Shown: piece by piece, positions 1 to 12,229 of the stretch
Layout: every line of letters starts with the position of its first letter
Numbering within the stretch: position 1 is the first letter of the stretch
Assembly (NCBI RefSeq): GCF_963082655.1
Contig: NC_081553.1
Coordinates: 40,180,554 to 40,244,553 of the forward strand
Reading direction: 5' to 3'
Length of the DNA stretch: 64,000 bases
From: Stomoxys calcitrans
Lineage: Eukaryota > Arthropoda > Insecta > Diptera > Muscidae
Translations under genes and position numbers: made by a program
Notes under the pieces: generated by a model
Seen by the model: the letters and a program-made list of their open reading frames with translations, nothing else
Database searches by the model: none
Told to the model about the DNA's origin: nothing

Positions 1-1500
1 TTGAAACCCATTTGCTGTTACTGTTTAATTTTTTTTTTATATGATAGAGTAGATAAACAATGTTTTTGTTGTTGTTGTGTGAATACTTGAGTTACCAACC
101 TTGTGCTGTTGTAAGTTGCAAAACACAAAACAAAAAAAAAAATGAAGTTGAAATTGTTGAAGAAGAATGGAAGGCAACAATCGAAAGATTTAAGATTTCG
201 CCTTTTGGTGGACTAGAGCTGTAATGGCCTGCCCGTCCGCCAGCTTGTCACCCTGCTTGCAGTGGGGTTGTGTTGCCAGAGATGTGATTTGATTTTATTT
301 CATGTGTTTGTTGTTGTTTGGTTTATATATATACAATATTTAATTAATGATTTCTTGCGAAAACAAAACACAACAACAACAGGACAAAAAGTAAATCAGT
401 GAAAATGTCACAGATTTCCAACTTGAGTAAAGGCAAGCAAACAGCAAGCAAGCAGGCAACCAACCAGTCGGCTAAACAACCAAAATAGCAGTCAACCATC
501 CCATGGCATACCATGGATGCTAGGCAATGCGGCTGTGCGCAAGCGCTCTCCTTTTTTTGTGCGCAGCAGCCGCCTGCCTTAGCAGCTTGGATTTCAGTGA
601 AGGCCCATGATTTGGCCAAAATGTCTTTGTGGTATTGTGTGTTGGTTGGTTTGCGATTTTGTTGCATTCATTGTTGCTGTTTTTGAAGGTGTAATCTTTT
701 TTTTTTTTGCTTAATACAATGAATGTAAGCTTTGTGGAGGCACGATGACGATAATTCTCTGAAAGATTGTTGTTTGCTGCTTTATGGCCAGAGTTAGTGG
801 TGGCTGGCTGTTTGGCTTTTCTGGCCAATTGTGGTGCAACTTCGCATGTGGTGGCATGCAACTTGAATGTTCACACGATCACCATGTTCCGCTGTGTACT
901 TAGGTTTTGTTTTTAGTTTTATATGCGAGTGTTTTTTTTTTTAATTTTTGTTGTTGGCATTTGCAGCCAACATAAAAGTAAAGCTTACAATTGTTTTAAA
1001 ATAAGTTTTTGGTTATCGTGGATTTTTTTTATGCATTATTCTTTTTACTTTCATTTTTTTATTTTGGGGAGATGGTTTCGTTTCATATTTCGTCGTCGTG
1101 TGTATTTAATTATAAACAATTTTTTTTATGCATAAATAACAAACCGATATACATACATATACACAGCATCATGCAAATTGATATACAACATGATCTTATT
1201 TTACATTCATATTACATACACAAGCATATATATATATACATACTTATTTTTTAAAGAAAACCATTATTTATTTGTATTAGTTGGTAAGATATATTTTTTA
1301 AATACGAAAACTGAATAAATTTTAATAAAAATGTGAAAATTGTTATAAAACAAAAAAATATTTAATTTTTATTTTTGAGGCCAGACTGAGAGAAGTGAAA
1401 AATTTTAAAATATACAATATAGGATAACTTATTCAGAGTACAGAAATAGGATGACTTGACAAAAACAATTTCTCCACACCCCAACAGTACCTTACCCAAC
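1..1500. other. AT-rich non-coding DNA
   Basis: No credible gene is seen. The stretch holds T-rich and TTG/CAA-rich simple tracts and short TA runs (about 1205-1240). Short open frames on both strands are low in complexity and lack recognisable domains. It looks like ordinary fly intergenic or intronic sequence. Confidence 0.6.
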
Positions 1501-1770
1501 AGATTTTTCAGGGAATATTATTTTTGAGAAATTTTGTCTCAAGACATAAAAACCAATTTAGAAATAATTTACAGAAAATTTTATTAAAAATTTGTTTTTA
1601 TAGAAAATTTCATTTAAATTTTGTCTTTGAAGAGAATTTTATTAAAATCTTGTTTTTAGAATATATATCATTGACATTTTTTCTTTTGAAAAAATTACTA
1701 ACATTTTGTGTTTAGAAAAAATCATTAAAATATTGTCTTAAGAAAAATAAATTTCATAGAAATTAGAAGT

Positions 1771-1940
1771 TTTTCACTGAAATTAGTTAAAATTTCACTG
1801 AAATTAGTTAAAACTTCACTGAAATTAGTTAAAATTTCTCTAAAATTAGTTAAAATTTCATTGAAATTAGTTAAAATTTCATTGAAATTAGTTAAAATGT
1901 CACTGAAATTAGTTAAAATTTCACTGAAATTAGTTAAAAT
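1771..1940. repeat. 21-bp minisatellite
   Basis: About eight to nine tandem copies of a 21-bp unit with the core CACTGAAATTAGTTAAAATT. Because 21 is a multiple of three, the minus strand reads as a seven-residue peptide repeat (NFSEILT-like). That open frame is a by-product of the repeat rather than evidence of a gene. Units differ by one to three bases. Confidence 0.85.
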
Positions 1941-2606
1941 TTTATTAAATAAGAAAAAATCATTGCAATTAGGAAAAATGTCATTAGAAAATTTCATTGG
2001 TATTTTGTCCTAAAATAAAGATAATTTTATTAAGTTGTTGTTTTTTTGACTTTGACATTGAAATTTTGTTTTTAGAAAAAAATACATTAACATTTTGTAT
2101 TTAGAAGAAATTTCATCTAAATGTTGTCTTAAGAGAAAAGAATTTCATTGAAATTAGAAATTTTTTCACTGAAATCAGTTAAAATTTCATTAAAATTAGA
2201 AAAAATAATTGAATTTAGAAAAATTTCATTGCAATTAGGAAAATGTCATTAAAATAAGAAAAAGAAACGTTTGCCTTTCAGAACTTTTCATTGGCATTTT
2301 GTCCATAAAAAACCATAATTTTATTAAAATTTTGTTTTTGGAAACAATTACATTAACATTTTTAGAAATTTTTTCACTGAAATTAGTTAAAATTTCATTA
2401 AAATTAGAAAAAATAATTGATTTTAGAAAAATGTCATTGCAATTAGGAAAAATTTCATTAAAATAAGAAAAATAAATGTTTGCCTCTAGGAAAATTTCAT
2501 TGGCATTTTGTCTTTAAAAAACCATAATTTTATTAAAATTTAATTTTTGGAAACAATTACATTAACATTTTCAGAAAATTTAAAAAAAAATTGTTTTTGT
2601 AGAAAA
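1941..2606. repeat. Degenerate AT-rich long-period repeat
   Basis: The TTTCATTGGCATTTTGTC and CCATAATTTTATTAAAAT motifs recur in the same order about every 200-230 bp (for example near 2285-2350 and 2495-2560), together with scattered single units of the 21-bp minisatellite. This points to an old amplified AT-rich block. No coding potential is seen. Confidence 0.6.
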
Positions 2607-3400
2607 CTAGCTGAACCGGACAAATACCATGCAACGAAAATAGTATCTGTATATCGCTTGACTAACAGTTTAACAATATAAGTGCCTTTGTCTGAATACC
2701 CTAGGATCTTTATTGGTCTACGAATTCGCTCGGGGGGTTTAATGTCATTTGAATGTTAGATGTACTCCATTCTTAAAAGACTTTATTTTAGCCCGATATT
2801 CTCATGATGTTCGATTTTGGGGTGTTTTTGGGGGTGAGGTGGTCCTTCAGACACTTAGCTCTAAAAAAAATATCAACAAAATATCAGCATCTCAATTACC
2901 ATTTATTAAAACCCTATATTGCCATTGGTTTAAAAGGGGTTTATAGGATGAGGCGTCCTCCAAACACTTGGCCCCAAAATTGGTTATCAAATTTGTTTCC
3001 CCATTTCAAATACCATTCATTTGAGCCATATATTGGCATGGTCGGTAAATTTTATTCCTTTGGGGAATGGGCGGTGCTCCAAATACACATTTGGTGCGCC
3101 ATATTGCATAATTGGTGATTGGGTAGGGGGATCACCCAAACACTTGGTTTGAAAATTGGATATCAGATTTGTTTTCTTATTTTAAATTCCTTTCATTTGA
3201 GTCCCATATTGTCGTGATTGGTCTATATATATATATTTGGTAGGTTTTTGGGGTAGGGTGGCCCCCCTGGGTACCTCATCTAAAATTTGGTTACCAAATT
3301 TTTTTCTTTAGGTTACCATAAGAGAGCACACAAAATTTCGCTTATATCGCATCAACCATCTCCAAAATCTGACATTTCTGAAAATTCGGGAAAGGGTGAG
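2607..3400 (-). mobile_element. Helitron-like non-autonomous element, 3' part
   Basis: The left edge reads ACTAGCTGAACCGG, which in reverse gives a CTAGT-type end as in Helitrons. Inside are loose repeats of a G-rich module (GGTTTTTGGGGTAGGG followed by CATTTGAGTCCCATATTG). The same modules occur in opposite orientation in the complete-looking copy at 29,312-31,291. No protein is encoded. Helitron assignment is inferred from the termini only; the right side fades out. Confidence 0.5.
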
Positions 3401-3525
3401 CAAACAGGGTTCTGTAAGTCCTGTACTCTCCGCAACCTCTAGTCTACCGATATCATTCTCTTTATGATGAAATTACTGAATAAGTACTGCTGCACAGTAA
3501 TAAATGTCTCAATTAATCAAATTTA

Positions 3526-4107
3526 AAACAAGTAGAAGCACGCCAAGTTCGGCCTGGCCGAATCTTGGGAACCCACCATCATGGATTCTGCTAAAAATTT
3601 ATACAAAATAAATTTTGTTGTAGGGCATAATTTTATTTTACATACCAAACTACAGTCAAACCAGCAAAAATTAAAGCTTCTAGCAACCGAACAAGGATGA
3701 TCGAGAGACCGGTTTACATGGATGCTATATCAGCTTATAGATTGATTTGGACCGTATTTGGCACAGTTGTTGAAAGTCGTAACAGAACGCCGCGTGCAAA
3801 ATTTCAACCAAATCGGACAAGAATTGTGGCTTGTAAGGGCTTAAGAAGTCAAATCGGGAGATCGGTTTATATGGGAGCTATATCAGGCTATAGACTGATT
3901 TAGACCATAAATCTGAACCTATATGGGCGATTTGCAATTCGTTCGATCTCTATCGTGATTTCGACAGACGGACGGACATGGTTAGATCGACTCAGAACGT
4001 CGAGACAATCAAGAATATATATACATGTGGTCTTAGATGAATTTTTCAAGGTGTTACAAACGGAATGACTAGATTAGTAAACTCCCATCCAATGGCGGTG
4101 GGTATAA
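3526..4107 (-). mobile_element. INE-1/DINE-like element (short copy)
   Basis: In minus orientation it starts with TATACCC(A)CC and a conserved 5' module containing a GATCTAACCATGTCCG-like block, which resembles the Drosophila INE-1 5' region. It ends with the palindrome TTCGGCCTGGCCGAA (3548-3562) and a CTTGTTTT-like tail. The internal array is reduced to about two units. It is a non-coding, non-autonomous rolling-circle (Helentron-associated) element by inference. Confidence 0.7.
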
Positions 4108-4189
4108 GAAAAACATTTTTTCTGAATACGAAATTCATATTTTTTATACCGAATTTTCTAAAATAGGTTTAATAAAAACCAGTTATACT

Positions 4190-5025
4190 TCGATTCGGAC
4201 CATAAATGAATTCTGAACATTATAAAAGTCATTGTGTAATATTTCAATTCATTCGGCTAAGAATTGCGCCTTGTAGGGGCTCAAGAAGCAAAATCGGGAG
4301 ATAGGTTTATATGTCAGCTGTATCAAGCTATTGACCGATTCAGACCATATTAGACACGTATGTTGAATGTCATGAGAGAAACCGTTGTAAAAAATTTCTG
4401 CCAAATCGGGGCTCAAGAAGTCAAGATCCCAGATCGGTTTATATGGCAGCTAAATCAGGTTATGTACCGATTTGCGCCATACTTAGCACAGTTATTGAAA
4501 GTCATAACAAAACACCTCATGTAAAATCAGCCAAATCGGATGAGAATTGCGCGCTCTATAGGCTCAAGAAGTCAAGATCCAAGATCGGTTTATATGAGAG
4601 CTCTACCAGACTATGAGCCGATTTGAATCATACTAAGCGCAGTTCTTGGAAGTGATACCGAAACACCGCGTGCAAAATTTCAGTAAAATTGGACGAGAAT
4701 TACGTCCTCTAGAGGCTCAAGGAGTCAAGGCCCAAGCTCGGTTTATATGGCGGCTATATCAAAACATGGACCGAGTTGGCCCATTTACAATCCCAACCGA
4801 CCTACACTAATAAGAAGTATTTGTCCAAAATTTCAAGCGGCTAGCTTTACTCCTTCGAAAAGTAGAGTGCTTTCGACAGGCGGATGGACGGACATGACTA
4901 GATCGACTTAAAATGACATGGCGATCATGAATACTTTATACTTTATGGGGTCTTAGACGCATATTTCGAGGTTTAACAAACAGAATGACGATATTTGTAT
5001 ACCCCCATCCTATGGTGAAGGGTAT
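4190..5025 (-). mobile_element. INE-1/DINE-like element, 3' end missing
   Basis: It carries four to five units of the internal array (GATCGGTTTATATGG, then a CAAAATTTCAGCC-like stretch) followed by the complete 5' module (GACGGACATGACTAGATCG through the CCCCCATCCTATGG end). The palindromic 3' terminus is absent. It abuts the previous copy, so either a tandem insertion or a deletion between two copies is likely. Confidence 0.65.
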
Positions 5026-5356
5026 AAAACAAATAAAGTTTTTATGACCGACCGGGGGATTGAAACCTGGGTTTGCAAGTCATGAATGTCATGGGAGTTT
5101 TGTGCGCTACTAGGTAGTACGCCTATTTTAACAACTACCTCAACTAAAGAATTTGTTGAAATTTCAATAATTTTGTTTGTCAAGTATCTTTTAGAGACTT
5201 TCGTACTTCAACAAATAATTTCTTCGATTCAATGCTAAAATTCGTTGAGAATTCAAAGTTTCAGATATAAATTTGCTAGTTGATTTTTTCTAAGAGTAAT
5301 TTTTTCTGTGCCCTTAACAATTTGCAGGTAATCTTCTTATTTATGTAGGCTGTTGA
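5026..5356. other. Unassigned spacer
   Basis: No gene, terminal repeat or array unit is recognised. The sequence is AT-rich and looks unique within the window. Confidence 0.5.
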
Positions 5357-6775
5357 GGATTGCAAATGAACCTTGTCGGTTCAAATTTGGATATAGCTGC
5401 CAAAATGGTCTTCGATTTGACTTCATTGGCCTTTAGAGGCTGCAATTTTTATCCAATTTGGCTGAAATTTTGCACGTGTGGTGCTTTTATGACTTCCAAC
5501 AACTGTGTCGAGTATGGTCCTTATAAAATGGTCTTCGATTTGACTTCGTTGGCCTTTAGAGGCTGCAATTTTTATCCGATTTGGCTGAAATTTTGCACGC
5601 GGGGTCCTGTTATGTCTTCCAACAACTGTGTCGAGTACGGTCCAAATTGGTCTATAATCTGATATACTCCCATATAAACTGATTTCCCGATTTGACAACT
5701 CGAGCCCTTGGAAGCCGTATTTGTCGTCAGATTTGGCTGAAATTTTGCCCGTAGTATTTTGGTATGACTTCCAACATTCGTGCCAAGTACAATAAAAAAA
5801 GGGTTTGTAACCTGATATAGCTTTCGGATAGACCGATCTCCGATTTGGCTGAAATTTTGCACGTAGGGTTCTGTTATGACTTCCAATAACTGTGTCAAGT
5901 ACGGTCCAAATTGGTCTCTGACCTGATATACTCCCATATAAACTGATCTCCCGATTTGACAACTCGACCCCTTGGAATCCGCAATTGTTGTCCGATTTGG
6001 CTGAAATGTGGTATTTTGGTATGACTTCCAACATCCATGGCAAGTACGATAAAAAACGGTTTGTAACCTGATATAGCTTTCGCATAGACCGATCTCCGAT
6101 TTGGCTAAAATTTTGCACGTAGGGTTCTGTTATGACTTCCAATAACTGTGTCAAGTACGGTCCAAATTGGTCTATGACCTGATATATACCCATATAAACT
6201 AAACTCCTGATTTGAAATCTGGAACTCCTGGATGCTCGATTGTTGTCCGATTTGGCTGAAATGTGGTATTTTGGTATGACTTTCAACATCCGTGCCAAGT
6301 ACGATTCAAATCGGTTTGTAACCTGATATAGCTTTCGCATAGACCGATCTCCGATTTGGCTGAAATTTTGCACGTAGGGTTCTATTATGACTTCCAATAA
6401 CTGTGTCAAGTACGGTCCAAATTGGTCTCTGACCTGACCATATAAACTAAACTCCTGATTTGAAATCTCGAGCCCCTGGAAGCTCGATTGTTGTCTGATT
6501 TGGCTGAAATGTAGTATTTTGGTATGACTTCCAACATCCATGCCAACTACGATACAAATCGGTTTGTAACCTGATATAGCTTTCATGTGGACTGATCTCC
6601 TGATTAGTCTTCCACGGCCCATGGGATTTTAAATTTTTATGTGATTTGGCAGAAATTTGGTACATAAAGAACAAATATGCCCTCCAACTAAGTCCATTTG
6701 TGTGCATTTTTAGCACAATCCATGGTGGTGGATTCCCAAGATTCGGCTTGGACTAACTTAGCATGTTTTTATTTG
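5357..6775 (+). mobile_element. INE-1/DINE-like element with long internal array
   Basis: This is an array of TCCGATTTGGCTGAAATTTT units with GACTTCCAACA and CTGATATAGCTTTCGCATAG blocks. It ends in a degenerate palindrome (ATTCGGCTTGGACTAAC) and a GCATGTTTTTATTTGTTT tail at about 6739-6775. The 5' module is missing. A 399-codon open frame on the minus strand (5423-6622) results from repeat units whose length is near a multiple of three. Its protein repeats the same motif and has no known domain. Confidence 0.7.
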
Positions 6776-6847
6776 TTTAGTCTATGTCTGTAAAGATTAA
6801 TCATGCCAGCAACATGCCAAATGCGGTTTCAAATAGGAGGGCATATA

Positions 6848-7084
6848 TTGGGTTGCCCAAAAAGTAATTGCGGATTTTTCATATAGTCGGCGTTGACAAA
6901 TTTTTTCACAGCTTGTGACTCTGTAATTGCATTCTTTCTTCTGTCAGTTATCAGCTATTACTTTTAGCTTGCTTTAGAAAAAAAGTGTAAAAAAAGTATA
7001 TTTGATTAAAGTTCATTCTAAGTTTTATTAAAAATGCATTTACTTTCTTTTAAAAAATCCGCAATTACTTTTTGGGCAACCCAA
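6848..7084 (+). mobile_element. mariner-derived MITE, copy 1
   Basis: A 237-bp element with about 30-bp terminal inverted repeats beginning TTGGGTTGCCCAAAAAG, flanked by TA on both sides as expected for Tc1/mariner insertion. The AAAGTAATTGCGG core resembles cecropia-type mariner ends such as Hsmar1/MADE1. It has no coding capacity. Nine copies of this family occur in the window. Confidence 0.92.
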
Positions 7085-8459
7085 TAAAAATCGGCTTTGC
7101 CTATGCGCTTTTACTGGTTAATATTAATCACTACTACTTTTGACTCGAAATGTCACAAACCTACATTAATTAAATGTAAAAAATCCAACTTAAAAGATTG
7201 ATCACTTGGTCTTCAATTTAATAAAGAAAAAAACAAAAGCAGAGCTTATCGAAAACTTGTTTGATTTCCGTTTCCTGTTATCTTATGCCTTAAAAAGTAC
7301 AACAAGTCTCCCTCTTGATCAAAACAAATTGCTTATATCCAATAGCCATAAATATTCCATATCAATTTAATTTTTGTAGACATACTTTTGATTGGTAAAT
7401 CAAAAGAAGGTAGATTTGATAGAAAAAAAACCAAAAAAATTGTCACAAACCATAGGAATTTATGAGAAAAAAAAATTACTTATATTTATTTAACCTTAAT
7501 ACGAGTAGCTGAATGTGACTGTTCACCCATATGTCCGTCCATCCGGCTGTCCTCTCAGACTACCTCAACATGTTTTCGTTAGTCATTCATTAGATTTTTT
7601 TTTTGTGTGTTAGGTTTTTCTTCACCGTTGTCGTTAACTTGTCATTTACTTGAGGTTGTTTGGTTTTGTAGTTCGAATTCATTTGTCCGTCCGTCCGTTC
7701 ATTTGTTCATACGCTGGCTCGTCTCTAGGTTTTTCTCTATAGGATTTTTTTTTTGGTTGTGTTGTGTTTGCCTCAAATTGAAATTTTTCGAGTGTCTTTA
7801 CAAGCCAACCTCATCTTGTCTGGTGCGTGGGAATTATACTTGATTTAATATAAAATATATATATTTTGTCTTTTTTATTTCGTTTTTTTTTTCTCTCTTC
7901 TGAAATTCACACTTCATTTCTTTGGTTTGGTCGTGACTTGTAAGTTAGTTTTGTAGGTATGAGACTACCGTCTTATACGTGACCGGAATTTATTTAAAAG
8001 TTTTTTGTTTTCTTCGGTGTGTATGTTTTTTTTTTTCTTGCCTTTCAACGTGCTGTATTTTCATATATTGGTGCTGTTCATTTATTTATTTTTATGATTA
8101 ATTTTTCTTGTTGTTTTTCTGTCCTCTGTCTATTTGTTTAATTTTTATGGGTCTTTTTGTTATTGCATAGGGTTTCTATGTCAACCTTGGGGGGGCTGCT
8201 TCATCATTGCTAACACCGTGGGGGTAGATGCTAAAAAGAAAAGTAAATGATTGTCATAATTAGAATCTATTCTCCAGTAACGCTTTTCCAAATTTAGTGA
8301 AAGTGAAACTGTTCGAAATGGAAAGGGAAATCTGTTTATTAATTAGCTGGTAATAATTTACACCTGCTGCTTCCGGGCAACGGAGTTTACTACACTGGCA
8401 AAAAACTAGCCCATAAACTATTGAGTTTAAGAGCGAATAATGAAATGGCGAGAACATCA
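7085..8459. other. T-rich non-coding DNA
   Basis: Long T runs, CCGTCCGTCCGTTCATTTG-type tracts and TTGTTG tracts are present. No repeat family seen elsewhere in the window and no credible coding region is recognised. Confidence 0.55.
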
Positions 8460-10361
8460 GAAACAAGTAAAAGTGTGCTAGGTCGAATATTATTGGGTTG
8501 CCCAAAAAGTAATTGCGGATTTTTTAAAAGAAAGTAAATGCATTTTTAATAAAACTTAGAATGAACTTTAATCAAATATACTTTGTTTACACTTTTTTTG
8601 CTAAAGCAAACTAAAAGTAACAGCTGATAACTGACAGAAGAAAGAATGCAATTACAGAGTCACAAGCTGTGAAAAAATTTGTCAACGCCGACTATATGAA
8701 AAATCCGCAATTACTTTTTGGGCAACCCAATATATAACCTTCACCATCGATCGCATTTGTCGCGCTCTTTTCCCGCCATCTCTTCTTAGGCAAAATAAGG
8801 ATAGAAAAAAAGATTTGCTCTGCTATTGCAGCGATATCAAGATATGGCCCGTTCGGACTACAATTGAATTATATGTTGGATACCTGTGTAAAATGTCAGC
8901 CATCTCGAATAAGAATTGCTCCCTTTGGGGGCTCAAGAAGTAAAATAGAGAGATCGATTTATATGGGAGCTGTATCAGGCTATAGACCGATTCAGACCAT
9001 AATAAACACGTATGTTGATGGTCATGAGAGGATCCGTCGCACAAAATTTCAGGCAAATCGGATAAGAATTGCGCCCTCTAGAGACTCAAGAAGTCAAGAT
9101 CCCAGATCGGTTTATATGGCAGCTATATCAGGTTATGAACCGATTTAAACCATACTTGCCACAGTTGTTGGAAGTCATAGCAAAACACGTCGTGCAAAAT
9201 TTCATTCCAATTGGATAAGAATTGCGCCCTCTAGAGGCTCAAGAAGTCAAAACACAAGATCGGGTTATATGGCAGCTATATTAGGTTATGAACCGATTTG
9301 AACCTAATTTAGCACAGTTGTTGGAAGTCATAGCAAAACACGTCGTGCAAAATTTCATTCCAATCGGATAAGAATTGCGCCCTCTAGAAGCTCAAGAAAT
9401 CAAGACCCAAGATGGGTTTATATGGCAGCTATATCAAAACATGGATCGATATGGCCTATTAACAATCCCAACTAACCTACACTAATAATAAGTATTTGTG
9501 CAAAATTTCAAGCGGCTAGCTTTACTCCTTCATTCAAATCGGATAAGAATTGCGCCCTCTATGGACTCAAGAAGTCAAGACCCAAGATCGGTTTATATGG
9601 CAGCTATATTAGGTTATGAACCGATTTGAACCTAATTTAGCACAGTTGTTGGAAGTAATACCAAAACACGTCGTGCAAAATTTCATTCCAATCGGATAAG
9701 AATTGCGCCCTCTATGGGCTCAAGAAGTCAAGACCCAAGATGGGTTTATATGGCAGCTATATCAAAACATGGATCGATATGTCCTATTAACAATCCCAAC
9801 TAACCTACACTAATAAGAAGTATTTGTGCAAAATTTCAAGCGGCTAGCTTTACTCCTTCATTCCAATCGGATAAGAATTGCGCCCTCTATGGACTGAAGA
9901 AGTCAAGACCCAAGATCGGTTTATATGGCAGCTATATCAAGTTATTGACCGATTTCAACCTAATTTAGCACAGTTGTTGAAAGTAATACCAAAACACGTC
10001 ATGCAAAATTTCATTCCAATCGGATAAGAATTGCGCCCTCTATGGGCTCAAGAAGTCAAGACCCAAGATGGGTTTATATGGCAGCTATATCAAAACATGG
10101 ATCGATATGGCCTATTAACAATCCCAACCGATCTACACTAAAAAGAAGTATTTGTGCAAAGTTTTAAGCGGCTAGCTTTACTCCCTCGAAAGTTGACGTG
10201 CTTTCGACAGACAGACGGACGGACGGCATGGCTAAATCGACATAAAATGTCACGACGATCAAGAATATTCATACTTTATGGGCTCTCAGACGAATATTTC
10301 GAGTAGTTACAAACAAAATGACGAAATTATTATACCCCCATCCTATGGTGGTGGGTATACA
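8460..10361 (-). mobile_element. INE-1/DINE-like element interrupted by a MITE
   Basis: The 3' tail (AAACAAGTAAAAGTGTGCTA) lies at 8461-8480 and the 5' end (CCCCCATCCTATGGTGGTGG) at 10,337-10,356. The array units between are the same subfamily as the copy at 57,079-58,400, in opposite orientation. The usual palindromic hairpin is reduced to AGGTCGAATA, next to the MITE inserted at 8493-8730. It is non-coding. Confidence 0.75.
8493..8730 (-). mobile_element. mariner-derived MITE, copy 2 (nested)
   Basis: A 238-bp copy in inverted orientation, with complete inverted repeats and TA on each side. It sits in the 3' terminal region of the DINE-like element at 8460-10,361, so it is the younger insertion. 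Confidence 0.92.
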
Positions 10362-10622
10362 AATTTTCGGCGGTGCTTATCCCCTTCTATTGTTGGCGAC
10401 ATTTGGCATTATGCTGCTTGTCATATAAAAACTTGTTAGGTACTTTGCCATGTAAAAACTTCTCCCCAAAGAGGTGTCGCACTGCGGCATGCCGTACGGA
10501 CTCGGCTATGACAAGGAGTCCCCTTATCATTGAGCTGAAACTTGAATCGGACAGCACTCATTGATATGTGAGAAGTTTGCACCTGTTCCTAGATGGAATG
10601 GTCATGGGCAAATTTCCATTTG
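10362..10622 (+). mobile_element. tRNA-derived SINE (family A), head missing
   Basis: It contains the SINE A body (CGGCGGTGCTTATCCCC, GGTGTCGCACTGCGGCA, TTATCATTGAGCT) and its 3' end (CATGGGCAAATTTCCATTTG). The tRNA-like head with boxes A and B is absent. It directly follows a DINE-like 5' end. Confidence 0.75.
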
Positions 10623-10623
10623 A

Positions 10624-11070
10624 TTGAGGGTTTAGGTTAGGTTAGGTTGAATTTTGAACTTTTCAGCCATCTCGATGAGAGATCTGCGACAGTCGAGGGC
10701 GGGTTTTGTGTTCAGAAATGCGTTCTCCAGATATTTAATGGCTGCCTGGCTGTCCGAGAAGATATTTATGCCAATCGTCGTAATGGCATTATATCTTAGC
10801 CATTCCATCACTTCCTTAATTGCATGGATCTCCGCTTGATACACATTGCGGTGGTCGGGTAACCTTTTCGATATGAACAGTTCTAGATCTTAAGAGTACA
10901 CCCCAAAGCCAACCTGTACGTCTAGTTTGGAACCATCCTATGTAACTTTTGTTACCAGGGGTATCGTAGTTCCAATCGGTTCTATCAGGAATAGTGGTAT
11001 AGTACTTTTTATCAAAAAGCGGCTCAGGTAGGGTGTAATCCACGTTGTCTGGAACATCGGATACTTCATC
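10624..11070 (-). pseudogene. Non-LTR retrotransposon RNase H domain remnant
   Basis: The minus strand encodes a recognisable ribonuclease H segment of the type found at the C-terminus of I-, R1- or LOA-like retrotransposon proteins. It reads a DGSK-like motif (near 10,925-10,937), then VGFGVYS, RLPDHRNVYQAEIHAIKE with the family glutamate, and IFSDSQAAIKYL with a second catalytic aspartate. In-frame stops fall just before DGSK and after GVYS, so it cannot make a full domain. The open part covers 10,632-10,844. It is followed by a TTAGGTTAGGTTAGGTT tract, which often marks ends of such elements here. No reverse transcriptase is attached. Confidence 0.75.
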
Positions 11071-11151
11071 AAGTATAACACGGACATTATGCTATCCTTG
11101 ATACAATATCCGATGTTCCAGGCAGAGTGGATTACACCCTACCTGAGCCGC
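11019..11151. repeat. 44-bp inverted repeat from retroelement sequence
   Basis: Arms 11,019-11,062 and 11,108-11,151 are near-perfect reverse complements (for example GCGGCTCAGGTAGGGTG against CACCCTACCTGAGCCGC). The 45-bp spacer also pairs partly (ATCAAG/CTTGAT). Both arms encode the same peptide start (DYTLPEP) upstream of an RNase H domain, so a retroelement segment was duplicated head to head. Confidence 0.8.
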
Positions 11152-11234
11152 CACATAACAAAAGAATAAGCTCCCTTACCCTCACGGCAGTGGTCGCTGC
11201 AATTTGTCTAGCCACAGTGTCCAGAGGCATTAGA

Positions 11235-11407
11235 TTGCAAATTTTGCCCATGAAAATTCCACTGAGAACCAGGACAAACTTCTCACATATCATTGAGTGC
11301 AGTCCGATTCAAGTTTAAGCTCAATGATAAGGGGCCTACTTTTCATAGCCGAGTCCGAACTGCATGCCACAGTGCGACACCTCTTTGGACAGAAGTTTTA
11401 CATGCCA
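11235..11407 (-). mobile_element. SINE A, 3' half
   Basis: TTGCAAATTTTGCCCATGAA at the left is the reversed SINE 3' end. The body runs to the TTTTACATGCCA block. The tRNA-like head is missing. Confidence 0.75.
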
Positions 11408-12229
11408 GTTATACCAATTTTTAGCTTAATAGGTTTATTTGTTAAATTTGTAGAATTAACAGCAGAAAGTTGGACAGACATATGAACATCCCCAAATTGT
11501 CTTATTTGTAAGAAATTTAATATACCCCCATATCAACTTCAACTATGATTTCGTAGTGTCTCTTTAACATCAATGTGTAAACCCCTCTAAGGAAGTCAAG
11601 TCATTTAGTCCATCACTCAACATATAACCCTAACAAATTATCCATTCACTTCCAGTTTTTTTTGTGGTTTTTTTTTTCTACTACTCTTTAACATACGGTG
11701 AGAAAAGATTAATTTTTGGAGGCCAAAACAGAAACTAAGCTCTTTTAATTTTTAATTTAAAATCCGATAAATTTGTTTCTTGCACAACAATTCCACCTAC
11801 GAACTTTTTGTTTTTTTTTTTTTTTGGAAAACAATACCAAATTTCCATAGAAATACATTTTGTGTATTTGTGGGTAAATTTTTCCATAATAAAAAAGAAT
11901 CATTGTACCAAAAAAATTAAGACGTAAATATTGGAGTTAATGCTTATGAGACAATATAGCAAAGACTTTATAACCAAAACATACATACATATAATAAAAG
12001 ATCAACGCATTCTAAATTCAACCATTGTTTAGGATTTCGTGGGAATTTTGGAAAATAGAACTTAAAGTTTTTCAACGAGTGCTATAGAAAAAAAAAATAT
12101 TTTAATAAAAATTTAACAAAAATTAAAAAAAAAAAAATACTGTGAAACATTTTTTCTTTAAAAAATATGATTTTTTATGAAACCATCTTTTTATGCAAAT
12201 TTTTTTCAAAACATTTAATTTTATAGAAA
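11408..12229. other. AT-rich non-coding DNA
   Basis: Poly-A/T runs predominate and no element termini or coding region were recognised. Confidence 0.55.

Noticed and set aside
344..861. Overlapping 107- and 113-codon minus-strand frames
   Set aside because: Low-complexity composition, no domain, and overlapping each other in different frames.
1771..1940. Possible CRISPR-like array
   Set aside because: The 21-bp units are contiguous, without unique spacers, and the genome is eukaryotic.
5423..6622. 399-codon open frame on the minus strand
   Set aside because: It lies wholly in a DINE-like array whose unit length is near a multiple of three. The protein is a degenerate repeat without a known domain.
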